From Candidatus Electrothrix aarhusensis (GTDB lineage Bacteria > Desulfobacterota > Desulfobulbia > Desulfobulbales > Desulfobulbaceae), in contig MTKO01000073.1 in NCBI GenBank assembly GCA_004028505.1, forward strand, positions 1-51,279: a stretch of 51,279 bases of DNA. The letters are read 5' to 3'. Every line of letters begins with the position of its first letter. The stretch's first letter is position 1. A program made the position numbers and the translations under genes. The notes under the pieces were generated by a model. That model saw only the letters and a list, made by a program, of their open reading frames with translations. It was not told where the DNA came from and searched no databases. Below, piece by piece: positions 7,949 through 16,797 of the stretch.

Positions 7949-9121
7949 TCAGCGCGAGCAGTCAAACATCTCGAATTCAACACGTCGATCAATCATATTT
8001 TGATCGCTGTCCGGTTCGCTGCCATCTTTGGTGGCTGTTTCCCCTTTTCCTTCCACTGTAATTCGCTCCCCGAGTTCTGGAGTTGCTGATTCCCGGACCA
8101 GCCGATTTTTGATATAGGCAGCACGATCACTGGACAGCTTCATGTTGTATTGGAATTCTCCCTGCTTGCTTGTATGGCCGGTGATATGCATGCATTTTTT
8201 TTCGTTCTCTTGCAGGTAGGTAATTAATTGTCTGATCCAGATATCGTACTCTTGGGTACGGTTCAGGGTAAACTCGGTGCTGTTTGATCCAAAGAGAAAG
8301 AGCAAGGGCATTTTATGGGTGTTTTTAAAACCGATCTTGATCATGTTGAAGAAGGCGGTTTCCGCTGCGGAAAAATCATTCATCCTCAGAGAGGCTAAGT
8401 ACAGCATACGATAGGCATCCAAGGCCCCCTTGCTGGAGGACTTGATGAGCTGCTCAAGAATCTGGCGAACCTTTGGATATTCTCCGTTTCGATACGCGGC
8501 CTTTGCCTTAGCGATTCGAGCATCGGTTTTGATATCTCTTACAGAGATTTTTTGCTTGTTGATGATTTCATTAACCTTACGCTTAGCTGTTGGATCTGCT
8601 GTTATGACAGGGAGCTCCAGCTTTCCATAAGGTACCGAGTACACCCAAACCGACTCACGGGCAGTTAATTCCCCTGTTTTTCGGTCAGCCAAGGAGGCCA
8701 GAATGCGATAATATTTTTGGGTCGGTTTCTCTGGAAGGGGTGAATAGCTGATAACGCCTTTCAGAATATAATCTGCCTTTTCTAGCTCTCTATCAGAGGC
8801 ATCAGCAGTACTTATTAAACGGATTCCAGAGTGTTTTTTTCTGCTACCGAGTTCTAAGAGCAGTCTTTCTATTTCTACGCTGGCCTTGATCTCATCGTAA
8901 AGGGTGGCTTCTTTGAAGGGCTCCATAAGCACAACAGCGTTTTTTTCCGGTATGCTGTTCAGAATACGGCGTCCCAGGACCGGGATGCCCTTTTTTAATG
9001 TAGTCGGTTCATTTTGGCCTCGATGTTGATTGCTCGGTCCTGTTTTCGGTGCGCAGGCCGAAAGTGCGACAGCAAGAATAAGGAACAGGGTGAAGAAAGT
9101 GGTCTTTCCTGTGGACAACAT
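7949..9121 (-). CDS. OmpA-family lipoprotein with C-terminal peptidoglycan-binding domain
   Basis: 390 residues from ATG 9121, chosen because AGGAGA sits seven bases upstream; the open frame runs 23 codons further without one. The signal ends LILAVALSAC, so the mature protein is lipidated near residue 23. A middle region (about 45-250) has a FlgO/CsgG-like pattern and a tetratricopeptide-like helical part (KAKAAYRNGEYPKVRQIL). The last about 115 residues are an OmpA domain: HITGHTSKQGEFQYN, LSSDRAAYIKNRL, and EGKGET ... DRRVEFEM at the end. It probably anchors the outer membrane to the cell wall. It follows the PEGA gene by 65 bases, likely in one transcript. Confidence 0.85.
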   Translation of the reverse strand: MLSTGKTTFFTLFLILAVALSACAPKTGPSNQHRGQNEPTTLKKGIPVLGRRILNSIPEKNAVVLMEPFKEATLYDEIKASVEIERLLLELGSRKKHSGIRLISTADASDRELEKADYILKGVISYSPLPEKPTQKYYRILASLADRKTGELTARESVWVYSVPYGKLELPVITADPTAKRKVNEIINKQKISVRDIKTDARIAKAKAAYRNGEYPKVRQILEQLIKSSSKGALDAYRMLYLASLRMNDFSAAETAFFNMIKIGFKNTHKMPLLFLFGSNSTEFTLNRTQEYDIWIRQLITYLQENEKKCMHITGHTSKQGEFQYNMKLSSDRAAYIKNRLVRESATPELGERITVEGKGETATKDGSEPDSDQNMIDRRVEFEMFDCSR

Positions 9122-9186
9122 GAGGTTTCTCCTTAAATCATTGTAACTTTGTAAATGCATGGTCTGAAAGAAGCAGAGCAGATTGT

Positions 9187-11448
9187 TCAATCACATAATT
9201 CGGGCATCCCGACGCTGAGTTCATTTTGACAATCTTGTTTCTCAGCCTTTATTGGAGGTGAATCCTGTTTCGGTTCCGTTGTTGTTTTGGATTTCAGAGC
9301 AGGCTTAACCGGAGGCGTTGCGGAGGTAGGCTGAGCAAATTTTTCTTCCGTTTTCGTCTCAGATACCGTCTTTCCCCCTTTTACTCGTTGTTTTCTTTTT
9401 CTCGGCTCCAGAATTTTTTCTTTTTCTTTGGCAATCAACTGAACGGAAATATCTTTTTCATCGGGAAGAGTCACGGTTTTCGTTAAGTGCTTATATCCCT
9501 CTCGGCTTGCGGATATTGTACATGTCCCGGCGATTTTTTCAAAATGAAAGGGTGTTTCCGGTGACGCAATGCCGGAGTATTTTTTTCCATCCTTGCACTT
9601 AACATATATGGCGGTCTTGTCAATATTTGATCTAATAGAAAGAGAGGAAACCGACGGTATCAGCTCAAAAAAGGTTTGCGCCCCGTCTCGCACCAGAACC
9701 TCCCGTTGAATAGTGATATACCCTTTTTTTTGTGCAGTAACATGATGGCTGCCCAGCGGCAACCCAAGTCTGAGCTGCTTGCCCGAGACCCGGTGTTTTT
9801 TTTGGTCGATAAGGAGTGTTGTGCCTTTCTGATTAACTTTGATGGTTAACTGTGGAAGCGGTAGGTCGATGCGCAGCCTTTTATCCTTTCTGAGGAGAAG
9901 TTTTTGCTGAACAGGGGCAGTGGCCTGCGGGTTGGAGACCGTGATGGAGTACTTGCCACTCGGCAGAGAGAGGACAGCAGGTGTTTTTGTTCCTGCCTTT
10001 CCGACCTCCTTGCCGTTCAACAGGACTGTACTGAGGTCCATGTTTGTAGAGATTGTAACAATAAATAGCTTTTCTAAAGTGATGGGAAGCACCACATCCG
10101 CTGCCAGAGAGACCTCCTGGCCGACATGCCGATAGCCTTGGTTCTCGGCAAGGACCTTGCATGATTCAGCAGAGGTGTCAATCTGGAATGGTTTTTTTGG
10201 CGATGCAGTGCCGAAATATTTTTGTCCGTTTGTACAGATCACCGAGATGGAGCTGTTTGCCACGTTGGGAATAATGGATAATTGATAATGGATCATTTCC
10301 AGAGTTATGGGCAGGAGCTGGTCCTCATCCTTAATAACAACTTCTTTTTCCACAGGAATATAGCTTGGTTTACGGGCAATGAGCTGGTAAGAGCCAGCAG
10401 GCAACTTCAGTTTAAGCTCCTTCCCTTTGGCTTGATATTCTTTTTCCGCGATCTTAATTAGCGCATCGTCAATATTGGTGCGGATGGTGAGTTGGGGGTG
10501 CGGGAGTTCGGCTCTGATGATTTGATCCCCATTGAGCAGGATTTTTTTCTGGAAAGGTGTTGAGACAGCGGGATGAGTCAGAATCAGGTCATATTCCCCC
10601 TTTACGAGAGAGAACTCCAATGGAGCGGTGCTTCCTGCTGTTCCCACGATATTCCCGTCAAGCATGACTTTGCTTCCCTCCATGTCTGCATACACGGCCA
10701 GGGTATAGAACTCTTCAAGCCGGATGCCTATCTCCTCATCCGCAGTGAGAAAGATATCCTGACGGACAGGCTTGAATCCCGGTTTTTTCGCCAGTAAGCG
10801 GTAGCGTCCCAGAGGCAAGGAGAGGTCAACCCGATTGCCTTTGGTAGGGTATTCTTTTGCTCCGAGCCAGACTTGGACATCCACTGTATTAAAGAGAAGC
10901 GTCAAGTCGGCAGAATGTTTGTTGCTAAAGAGAGGACGGAGCCCATAGAGGCTACCTCCGATCAGGACGACGAGAAGGGTAAAAAGGAGACAAGTTGTGC
11001 GGCTGTTGCTTTCTTTAACAACGTTTTGGGGTCTCTGGGGGCTCGGGATGGAGATGACTTCTTCTACCTTGTTGATGCAGCTGAGGTGTTTGGTGGCAAC
11101 GGGATGAAGGCACTCCAGGCAAGCCTGGTGGTTATGGTCCTCTTTGAGAGGAATGGTGTATTGCTTTTCTCGTACAAGTCCATCGTCTAGCGTGTCCTGA
11201 ACAAACTCCAGGAATTCGTCTTTCTGAAGCTTAAATTTATCTATAGACGTTGTTGCCTGAATTTGGCCATTGTTTGTGTCTGTGGCCACTTTGGTGATTA
11301 TTACATATCGAAAAGACTCTTGGTTTTCAGTATGGTAGATGATTTCCTGCGCTTGTCCCTCTTTATGGAGCGCATGGCTGACGGTGTGTATTTGTTCATT
11401 GGAAAAATTATTTTCCAGAGCTATTTCAGCTGAAAAAAGATTCAACAT
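9187..11448 (-). CDS. PEGA-repeat membrane protein
   Basis: 753 residues from ATG 11448. Residues 1-145 are a cytoplasmic-looking domain with three Cys (ACLECLHP, then LSC) that may bind zinc. One membrane span lies at about 150-171 (LLFTLLVVLIGGSLYGL). Seven PEGA-type beta repeats of about 60 residues fill 180-680 (each with a strand start such as QLTIRTN, a middle GKE, and an ending LPAGSYQLIARKPSY), and a Lys/Thr/Pro-rich tail ends it. PEGA domains are surface or periplasmic modules often fused to kinases or envelope proteins. The start is doubtful: the same frame stays open for about 40 codons upstream without any ATG/GTG/TTG, and no ribosome site precedes 11448. Stop lies 65 bases before the OmpA-type gene. 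Confidence 0.75.
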   Translation of the reverse strand: MLNLFSAEIALENNFSNEQIHTVSHALHKEGQAQEIIYHTENQESFRYVIITKVATDTNNGQIQATTSIDKFKLQKDEFLEFVQDTLDDGLVREKQYTIPLKEDHNHQACLECLHPVATKHLSCINKVEEVISIPSPQRPQNVVKESNSRTTCLLFTLLVVLIGGSLYGLRPLFSNKHSADLTLLFNTVDVQVWLGAKEYPTKGNRVDLSLPLGRYRLLAKKPGFKPVRQDIFLTADEEIGIRLEEFYTLAVYADMEGSKVMLDGNIVGTAGSTAPLEFSLVKGEYDLILTHPAVSTPFQKKILLNGDQIIRAELPHPQLTIRTNIDDALIKIAEKEYQAKGKELKLKLPAGSYQLIARKPSYIPVEKEVVIKDEDQLLPITLEMIHYQLSIIPNVANSSISVICTNGQKYFGTASPKKPFQIDTSAESCKVLAENQGYRHVGQEVSLAADVVLPITLEKLFIVTISTNMDLSTVLLNGKEVGKAGTKTPAVLSLPSGKYSITVSNPQATAPVQQKLLLRKDKRLRIDLPLPQLTIKVNQKGTTLLIDQKKHRVSGKQLRLGLPLGSHHVTAQKKGYITIQREVLVRDGAQTFFELIPSVSSLSIRSNIDKTAIYVKCKDGKKYSGIASPETPFHFEKIAGTCTISASREGYKHLTKTVTLPDEKDISVQLIAKEKEKILEPRKRKQRVKGGKTVSETKTEEKFAQPTSATPPVKPALKSKTTTEPKQDSPPIKAEKQDCQNELSVGMPELCD

Positions 11449-11892
11449 AATGGGTGCCGCAGTTAAGAATTTTTGTTCTGTTTCAGGGAGGATTTGGGGG
11501 TCGGTGGTGATGTTGTTTTTTTTCTGTTCTGCACAGACTTGCTGTACTTTTGTACGATGTTCATCTCCGATTTTTTGGGAATGCTTCTACTACTGTACAG
11601 TGTTTCTCCTTTTTCCGAAAGAGGTACTGTTGATCCGGTAAGGGGAATGAGTGCTTATAAAGGATCCTGCTTGTTTTACATATAAAGCAATCTGTTATGA
11701 TTGCAAGAGACTTTTATGGAATTCAGCTCAGGTAATTCTGAAAACACATATTCAGTAGCTGTATCAACAGAATCCGTTATAGTCCGTAAAATTGAATAAA
11801 CAAGACATAACCCTTGACAAGGATTATTTCAATAAGTAGACAGTATGTTGTTATTAAATACGATTCAATTAAATTTTTTCAGGAGTGCTGCT
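11449..11892. other. Divergent regulatory gap between PEGA gene and Ter island
   Basis: 444 bases without a firm gene. The PEGA-gene side (11449-11570) stays coding-like on the minus strand in the PEGA frame but has no start codon; an A8 run on that strand (11516-11523) would permit a frame change. AAAGGAG occurs on the minus strand at about 11606-11612. The right half is AT-rich and holds the promoter-like pair for the first terD gene. Confidence 0.5.
11814..11842 (+). promoter_or_regulatory. Sigma-70-like promoter candidate for the Ter island
   Basis: TTGACA at 11814-11819, a perfect -35 match, then 17 bases, then TAGACA at 11837-11842 as a weaker -10. About 50 bases upstream of the first terD start. 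Confidence 0.45.
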
Positions 11893-12477
11893 ATGGCTAT
11901 CAAACTGACAAAAGGTGCCAATATTTCTCTCGCAAAAGAGGCCCCTGGTTTAACGGATGCTGTCCTCGGACTCGGCTGGGGCCAGCAAAAAACAAAAGGA
12001 TTTTTGGGTCGCACCAAACTGGTGGATGTTGATCTGGATGCCTCTTGTCTTATGTTTGACGAACAAAAGAACTTGAAGGACGCTGTTTGGTTTCAGCAGC
12101 TTAAAAGTAAGGACGGTTCGATAAAGCACACTGGTGACGACCGGACAGGAGGAGGAAAAGAGGGAACTCCAAATGAGGAAATTGTTGTTCAGCTGAACGC
12201 TGTTCCGAGCAATATCCTTTCGCTTGTTTTTACAGTGAACAGCTTCACCAGTGATTCTTTTGACGGTATTCCCAATGCGTTTTGTGTCTTAAAAGATAAT
12301 AAAACGCAAAATATTATTGCGAAATATGATCTCAGCGTGCAGGGGGGAGGGCATACAGGGCTCGTTATAGCAAAGCTTTATCGCCATAACAATGAATGGA
12401 AGTTCAAGGCACTTGGAGAATGGGGAGCAGGAAGAACTTTTGATAAATTGTTGCCGATCATTACACCTTCATTATAA
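11893..12477 (+). CDS. TerD domain protein (TerZ/TerD-like)
   Basis: 194 residues from ATG 11893, seven bases after AGGAG. TerD-family proteins are beta-sandwich Ca2+-binding proteins of the tellurite/chemical-stress (Ter) systems. Signatures seen: GANISLAKEAPGL at 8-20, VDLDAS near 46-51, and the Ca2+ loop as GDDRTGGG at 81-88, a variant of the usual GDNxTGxG. It has a slightly longer first loop (FLGRTK) than the other TerD copies here and a shortened, less conserved C-terminus without the usual GQGxxGGL ending. First gene of the plus-strand Ter island. Confidence 0.85.
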   Translation: MAIKLTKGANISLAKEAPGLTDAVLGLGWGQQKTKGFLGRTKLVDVDLDASCLMFDEQKNLKDAVWFQQLKSKDGSIKHTGDDRTGGGKEGTPNEEIVVQLNAVPSNILSLVFTVNSFTSDSFDGIPNAFCVLKDNKTQNIIAKYDLSVQGGGHTGLVIAKLYRHNNEWKFKALGEWGAGRTFDKLLPIITPSL

Positions 12478-12562
12478 TAACATGATTTTTTGATCATGAT
12501 ATTAGGGGTACGTTGAAGCAAGAAGAATTATTTCTCACGAAGAATTGAGGAGGTCGAAAAGA

Positions 12563-13150
12563 ATGGGCATTTCACTGGAAAAAGGCGGAAGAATATCCTT
12601 ATCAAAAGAAGCTCCTGGACTGTCGAAGATTTTTATCGGCTTGGGATGGGATGAGCGGGCAACGGACGGAGCTGAGTTTGACCTGGATGCGTCAGCTTTT
12701 TTGTTGAATGATGCGGGTAGGGCTCGCGGTGATTATGATTTTATTTTTTATAATAATCTCAAAGGGGCGAACGGTGCTGTCGAGCACATGGGTGACAACC
12801 TGACCGGCGGCGGTGACGGGGCTGATGAGATTATCAAGGTTGATTTCGATGCACTGGAGCGCAATGCCCCGGATGTGACGAGGATAGCGGTTGTCTGTAC
12901 AATTCATGAGGCTGATCTTCGCGCTCAGAATTTCGGCCAGGTGAGCAACGCCTTTATCTGCGTTGTAAATGATGAAAATAATCAGGAAATTGTTCGCTTT
13001 GATCTCACTGAAGATTATTCTATGGAAACAGCTATGGTTTTCGGTGAGGTATATAAAAAAGGCGGAGAGTGGAGATTTACCGCTGTCGGGCAGGGGTACG
13101 CAGGCGGGCTTGGTGCGGCCTGCTCCACCTATGGCCTAAATGCTGAATAA
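12563..13150 (+). CDS. terD: TerD domain protein
   Basis: 195 residues from ATG 12563, nine bases after GAGGAGG (a TTG six codons earlier is open but closer to the site). It has the full TerD consensus: GGRISLSKEAPGL 8-20, EFDLDAS 38-44, GDNLTGGGDGADE 77-89 for Ca2+, CTIHEADLRAQNFGQVSNAF in the middle, and GQGYAGGLGAACSTYG at the end. A close relative of the minus-strand copy at 35488-36066, which it matches over its whole length. A strong terminator follows. Confidence 0.92.
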   Translation: MGISLEKGGRISLSKEAPGLSKIFIGLGWDERATDGAEFDLDASAFLLNDAGRARGDYDFIFYNNLKGANGAVEHMGDNLTGGGDGADEIIKVDFDALERNAPDVTRIAVVCTIHEADLRAQNFGQVSNAFICVVNDENNQEIVRFDLTEDYSMETAMVFGEVYKKGGEWRFTAVGQGYAGGLGAACSTYGLNAE

Positions 13151-13188
13151 AACCATTGTGCAATAATTCAGGATGCCCGATTAAGGTG

Positions 13189-13221
13189 AAACACCGTTGG
13201 CGTGAGTCGGCGGTGTTTTTT
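13189..13221 (+). terminator. Rho-independent terminator after the second terD
   Basis: AAACACCG ... CGGTGTTTTTT: an eight-pair stem with a 13-base loop ending in a T6 run, 39 bases after the terD stop. It splits the two-gene terD unit from the vWA-led unit. Confidence 0.8.
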
Positions 13222-13241
13222 GTTGCGGTATCCCGAATACC

Positions 13242-13269
13242 CGGACACGGATAGTTCTTCCTGTATAAT
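13242..13269 (+). promoter_or_regulatory. Promoter candidate for the vWA-nuclease-PP2C unit
   Basis: A perfect -10 TATAAT at 13264-13269, with a weaker -35 CGGACA at 13242-13247 (16-base spacing). It sits between the terminator above and the AAGGAG ribosome site of the vWA gene. Confidence 0.5.
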
Positions 13270-13295
13270 ATAATGCTTTTTAAGGAGAATGTTCA

Positions 13296-13934
13296 ATGAG
13301 ACGACTTCCTGTGTACCTTGTGCTGGATAACTCAGGGTCAATGCATGGCGAGGCCATTGAAGCGGTAAAAAATGGAGTTCAGGTGCTGGTTGCGACCCTA
13401 CGTCAGGACCCGTATGCCCTGGAAACAGCGTTTATCAGCGTGATCACCTTTAACACGGATGCGGAACAGCTGGTTCCGTTGACGGATTTAGTCAGTTTTC
13501 AGCCTCCTGATATCCGAGCTCAAGGTATCACCTCCTTGGGGAGGGCGTTAACGCTGACCGCTGAAAAAATTAACGATGAAGTCGTCAAAACCACGCCTGA
13601 TCGTCGGGGTGACTGGAAACCTATTATCTTTCTGATGACCGACGGTAGCCCGACCGATGAATGGCGGCCTGGTCTGGAGAAACTGAGAAAGGCCAAACCG
13701 GGCATGATAATATCCTGTGCAGCCGGTTTGAATGCTGATGTCAGCGTATTAAAAGAGATATCTGAGGTTGTTGTCCAGTTGGATACGGCTGATTCCAACA
13801 CTATTAAAAAATTCTTTCAATGGATTTCCGCCAGCATCAGCTCTAGCAGTCAGAAAATTGATCTCAGTAAAAAAGATGTGTCTCAGCTGGATGAATTACC
13901 GCCGCCTCCGCCGGAAATTAATATCGTTACCTGA
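13296..13934 (+). CDS. terY: TerY-type vWA domain protein (copy 1)
   Basis: 212 residues, ATG 13296 eight bases after AAGGAG. vWA domains bind Mg2+ and partner proteins through a MIDAS site. Here the site is complete: DNSGS at 11-15, Thr79 in ITSLG, and MTDG with Asp116. Also typical of TerY are the RQDPYALETAFISVITF block (36-52), RRGDWKPIIFLMTDGSPTD (103-121) and a Pro-rich end (LPPPPPEINIV). In Ter systems TerY works with a PP2C phosphatase and a kinase (the TerY-P triad), both present downstream. The TerD-nuclease gene follows 44 bases later. Confidence 0.9.
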   Translation: MRRLPVYLVLDNSGSMHGEAIEAVKNGVQVLVATLRQDPYALETAFISVITFNTDAEQLVPLTDLVSFQPPDIRAQGITSLGRALTLTAEKINDEVVKTTPDRRGDWKPIIFLMTDGSPTDEWRPGLEKLRKAKPGMIISCAAGLNADVSVLKEISEVVVQLDTADSNTIKKFFQWISASISSSSQKIDLSKKDVSQLDELPPPPPEINIVT

Positions 13935-13978
13935 TATGGACAGTACGCTCGGGCAATACGTGGAAGTTAGAGGAAAAG

Positions 13979-15256
13979 ATGGTGAATAAACTTGAGTCAG
14001 GCGGCAACTGCCTTATCAACAACACAACAGATACGATAGTCATTAGAATAAGCTGGCGGACGAAAAGTAACAGCGATCTTGATATAGATACCAGCTCCTT
14101 TTTATTAAACAAAAAAGGACAAGTCAGAAGTGATAAAGATTTTATATTTTATAATCAGCCGATAGCCTGTGATAATTCGATAACGTTGGATTGTTCGCCG
14201 AATAAATCCAATAAGGACAGCGAATTTCATATTTTGCTGGAAAAAATTCCAGAGGAAGTCTCAAAAATTTCTTTTGTTATCAATATGTACCAGGCAGTTG
14301 AACGGCAACAGAATTTCAGCATGGTGGATCAAATTTCGTTTAAAATTTTTGAAAAAGATTTTAAGGGAAAAGAACTTGTTCGCTATGATGTAAAAGAAAT
14401 AAAACAGGATATAACGTTAATATTAGGAGGGATTTATCGGAACAAAGGTGCATGGAGCTTTGGTGCGATTGGACAGGGATTTAATGGCGGATTAGATCTG
14501 TTAGCTTCCAGATTTGGGGTCAGTATTGAAGGAACTTCAGAAGAAGACAGTCAAATTTCTGATGAAAAAAAGACACAACAGGGTAAACGTTCAATACAGC
14601 AAATTTTATCCCAACAAGCACATTCTCTGCAAAAAAGTATTGATGCATTTCTCCCTCAGATCAATTCCGCTGTTGAACAAAAAATCAACGAAAGTAATAC
14701 TCGGATGATTTTAGATAAGATGTTCATGGACGCATTCGGTTATGAACTCGATGAAATTAAAGCCGAACAAAAGATACAAGGAAGAAGAGCTGACTATATA
14801 CTGTCTGTTGATAATGAAGATATGCTCGTGGTTGAGGCGAAAAAGGCAGGTATGCGTCTTCAGGACAAGCAAATATTTCAGGCTACATCGTATGGGGCAT
14901 ACTCAGGAATAAAGTGGGCTTTGTTGACCAATTTAAAAACATGGCAGCTTTATTATATCTCGACGCAAGAAAAAGTTGAGGCGAACCTTGTTTTCTCAAT
15001 AGATTTAACCCGTAATTCAGGGCAAGAGGATTTTGAAAAACTCATTTTGATATCCAGATACGGCATAAGCAAAAAAAGAATGCTGGCAAAATTACGGGAC
15101 GAAATAAATGCTCTGCGGCCTGAAAATATTATCAACGCCATTATCTCCGAAGAAGTGATTAACAAAGTACGCCTTATTGTCAGGAGAGATACTGGTTGCA
15201 ACGTGGCGAATGAAAAAATACAAAAAACCATAAAAGAAATTTTGCGAATCAACTAA
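13979..15256 (+). CDS. TerD-like domain fused to HsdR-N-type (PD-(D/E)xK) nuclease domain
   Basis: 425 residues, ATG 13979 after GAGG. Residues 1-182 are a TerD domain: DLDIDTSSFLLNKKGQVR at 33-50, DFIFYNQ, and GAIGQGFNGGLDLLASRFG near 162-180. The Ca2+ loop GDNxTG of true TerD proteins is replaced by a CSPNKSNKD stretch, so calcium binding is probably lost. A low-complexity helical linker (183-240) leads to residues 245-345, which match the N-terminal nuclease module of type I restriction R subunits: Glu263, Asp272 in RRADYIL, Glu286-x-Lys288 in VVEAKKAG, QATSYG at 301-306, and WALLTNLKTWQLYY. The final 80 residues are helical. Base composition is more AT-rich than the neighbouring vWA genes, suggesting separate origin. 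Likely role: stress-gated DNA cleavage or binding (inference). Confidence 0.8.
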   Translation: MVNKLESGGNCLINNTTDTIVIRISWRTKSNSDLDIDTSSFLLNKKGQVRSDKDFIFYNQPIACDNSITLDCSPNKSNKDSEFHILLEKIPEEVSKISFVINMYQAVERQQNFSMVDQISFKIFEKDFKGKELVRYDVKEIKQDITLILGGIYRNKGAWSFGAIGQGFNGGLDLLASRFGVSIEGTSEEDSQISDEKKTQQGKRSIQQILSQQAHSLQKSIDAFLPQINSAVEQKINESNTRMILDKMFMDAFGYELDEIKAEQKIQGRRADYILSVDNEDMLVVEAKKAGMRLQDKQIFQATSYGAYSGIKWALLTNLKTWQLYYISTQEKVEANLVFSIDLTRNSGQEDFEKLILISRYGISKKRMLAKLRDEINALRPENIINAIISEEVINKVRLIVRRDTGCNVANEKIQKTIKEILRIN

Positions 15257-15268
15257 AGGAGCTGCGAC

Positions 15269-16051
15269 ATGAATATGGATTTGTTGGAGGTGATAGAGAC
15301 CGAGCAAGTCCCCGGTGCAAAATTTGAAGTTGTGCAATACAAGCACCTGAAAGGATCTGATGATTTATATGTCGCTGAAAAAGTATTCTTTGCCAAACAG
15401 GCTGAAGTACATCTGAAGATGATACGTATCACCTTGGAGAAAAGCGAAATCCTGATCGAGCCGGGTGCGTTATATTTCATGAAAGGATATTTTCAGCTGG
15501 AATCCAACTCTCAGGGCCTGAGCAAAGGGCTTATGCGTAAATTTACTACCGGCGAAACCCTGTTTCAGTCGCGTATCAAAGGAACCGGGGAAATTTATTT
15601 AGAGCCCACCTTCGGCCATTATTCCCTGTTTAACATTGATGATGATGCGCTAATTGTGGATAAGGGTGCGTTTTACTGCGCCTCAGCCGGATTGGATGTC
15701 AGTGCCAAAATGCAGGGCAACGTTTCCAGTGCTTTGTTCGGCGGTGAGGGCCTTTTTCAGACGCAGGTAAAAGGCTCCGGGGTTGTCGTTCTGGCTTCGC
15801 CCGTGCCGACCGATGAACTGCTCATGTACGAGCTGGCTTCGGGAGAAAAATTATCCGTTGATGGCAGTTTCGCCTTTGCTAGGACTTCCGGTGTCGAGTT
15901 TCGTGCTGAAAAATCAGGGAAAAGTTTGCTTCAATCTGCAACCAGCGGTGAGGGCCTGTTGCAAACGTTCACGGGACCCGGTGTAGTATGGATCGCGCCG
16001 ACTGAAGAAGTGTATAAGCGTCTGGCAATGTTAGGCTCCAGACTGACCTGA
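15269..16051 (+). CDS. AIM24/DUF124 family protein
   Basis: 260 residues, ATG 15269 with AAGGAG nine bases upstream; starts 12 bases after the nuclease stop. The family forms a beta-rich trimeric fold of unclear role and is often found beside TerD genes. Signs: an N-terminal ELLEV-like strand start, EPGALYFMKG near 64-73, the glycine-rich GEGLFQTQVKGSGVVVLASP near 148-167, and SGEGLLQTFTGPGVVWIAP near the end. No membrane segment or catalytic motif seen. The three GEGLF/ETLFQ blocks suggest internal repeats typical of the fold. Confidence 0.8.
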   Translation: MNMDLLEVIETEQVPGAKFEVVQYKHLKGSDDLYVAEKVFFAKQAEVHLKMIRITLEKSEILIEPGALYFMKGYFQLESNSQGLSKGLMRKFTTGETLFQSRIKGTGEIYLEPTFGHYSLFNIDDDALIVDKGAFYCASAGLDVSAKMQGNVSSALFGGEGLFQTQVKGSGVVVLASPVPTDELLMYELASGEKLSVDGSFAFARTSGVEFRAEKSGKSLLQSATSGEGLLQTFTGPGVVWIAPTEEVYKRLAMLGSRLT

Positions 16052-16089
16052 TACAACCTATCCGACCGTCCATAATCAGAGGAAAAAGC

Positions 16090-16728
16090 ATGTCCAGAAG
16101 ATTACCGATTTATATTGCTATTGACACGTCAGGTTCCATGTACGGTGAAGCGATTCAGTCCGTCAATGTCGGCGTGCAGGCAATGCTGACTGCGCTGCGG
16201 CAGGATCCGCACGCCCTAGACTCGGTCTATCTCTCCATTATCACTTTTGATCTTGAGGTGAAAGAGGTTTTTCCTCTGACGCCGCTGTCGCAGGTTCAGG
16301 TTACGGAAATTACCTGCCCCAGATCAGGCCCAACCTATACCGGCGAGGCCCTGGCCTTGGTGCTCAAGCGGGTAAAAGGGGATATTATCCACAGCACCAA
16401 CGAGCGTAAAGGGGACTGGCGGCCCATGCTGTTTCTCATGACCGACGGCAGCCCTTCGGACGTGGCTCGGTATGATGAAATTGTTCCGCAGATTAAAAAA
16501 AGTCATTTCGGTAAAATTATCGCCTGCGCAGCCGGTCCCAAGGCAAAGGTGGAGCAGTTGCGCAAGCTGACCGACACGATTGTCAGCCTTGATACCACGG
16601 ACAGTGCCGCCTTTGCGAGTTTCTTTAAATGGGTTTCAGCCAGTGTGGAGATGCGGAGTTCCAGTATTGGGGCCGGTTCCACAGATATTCTACCGCCGCC
16701 TCCGGCTGAAATACAGATTGTCCTTTAA
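16090..16728 (+). CDS. terY: TerY-type vWA domain protein (copy 2)
   Basis: 212 residues, ATG 16090 after GAGGAA. A paralogue of copy 1: DTSGS at 12-16, Thr in GPTYTGEAL (80-88), LMTDGSPSD with Asp119, the RQDPHALDSVYLSIITF block, and a matching LPPPPAEIQIVL end. All MIDAS ligands are kept, so metal and ligand binding are expected. The shared Pro-rich ending of copies 1 and 2 (absent from copy 3) may be a docking tail, perhaps for the kinase or phosphatase (inference). Confidence 0.9.
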   Translation: MSRRLPIYIAIDTSGSMYGEAIQSVNVGVQAMLTALRQDPHALDSVYLSIITFDLEVKEVFPLTPLSQVQVTEITCPRSGPTYTGEALALVLKRVKGDIIHSTNERKGDWRPMLFLMTDGSPSDVARYDEIVPQIKKSHFGKIIACAAGPKAKVEQLRKLTDTIVSLDTTDSAAFASFFKWVSASVEMRSSSIGAGSTDILPPPPAEIQIVL

Positions 16729-16797
16729 TGTGAGCAAGCGATCTCCCCTTGATCTTTTCTCGAAATTGTACATTTCACATCGTTGCCGGAGGATACA

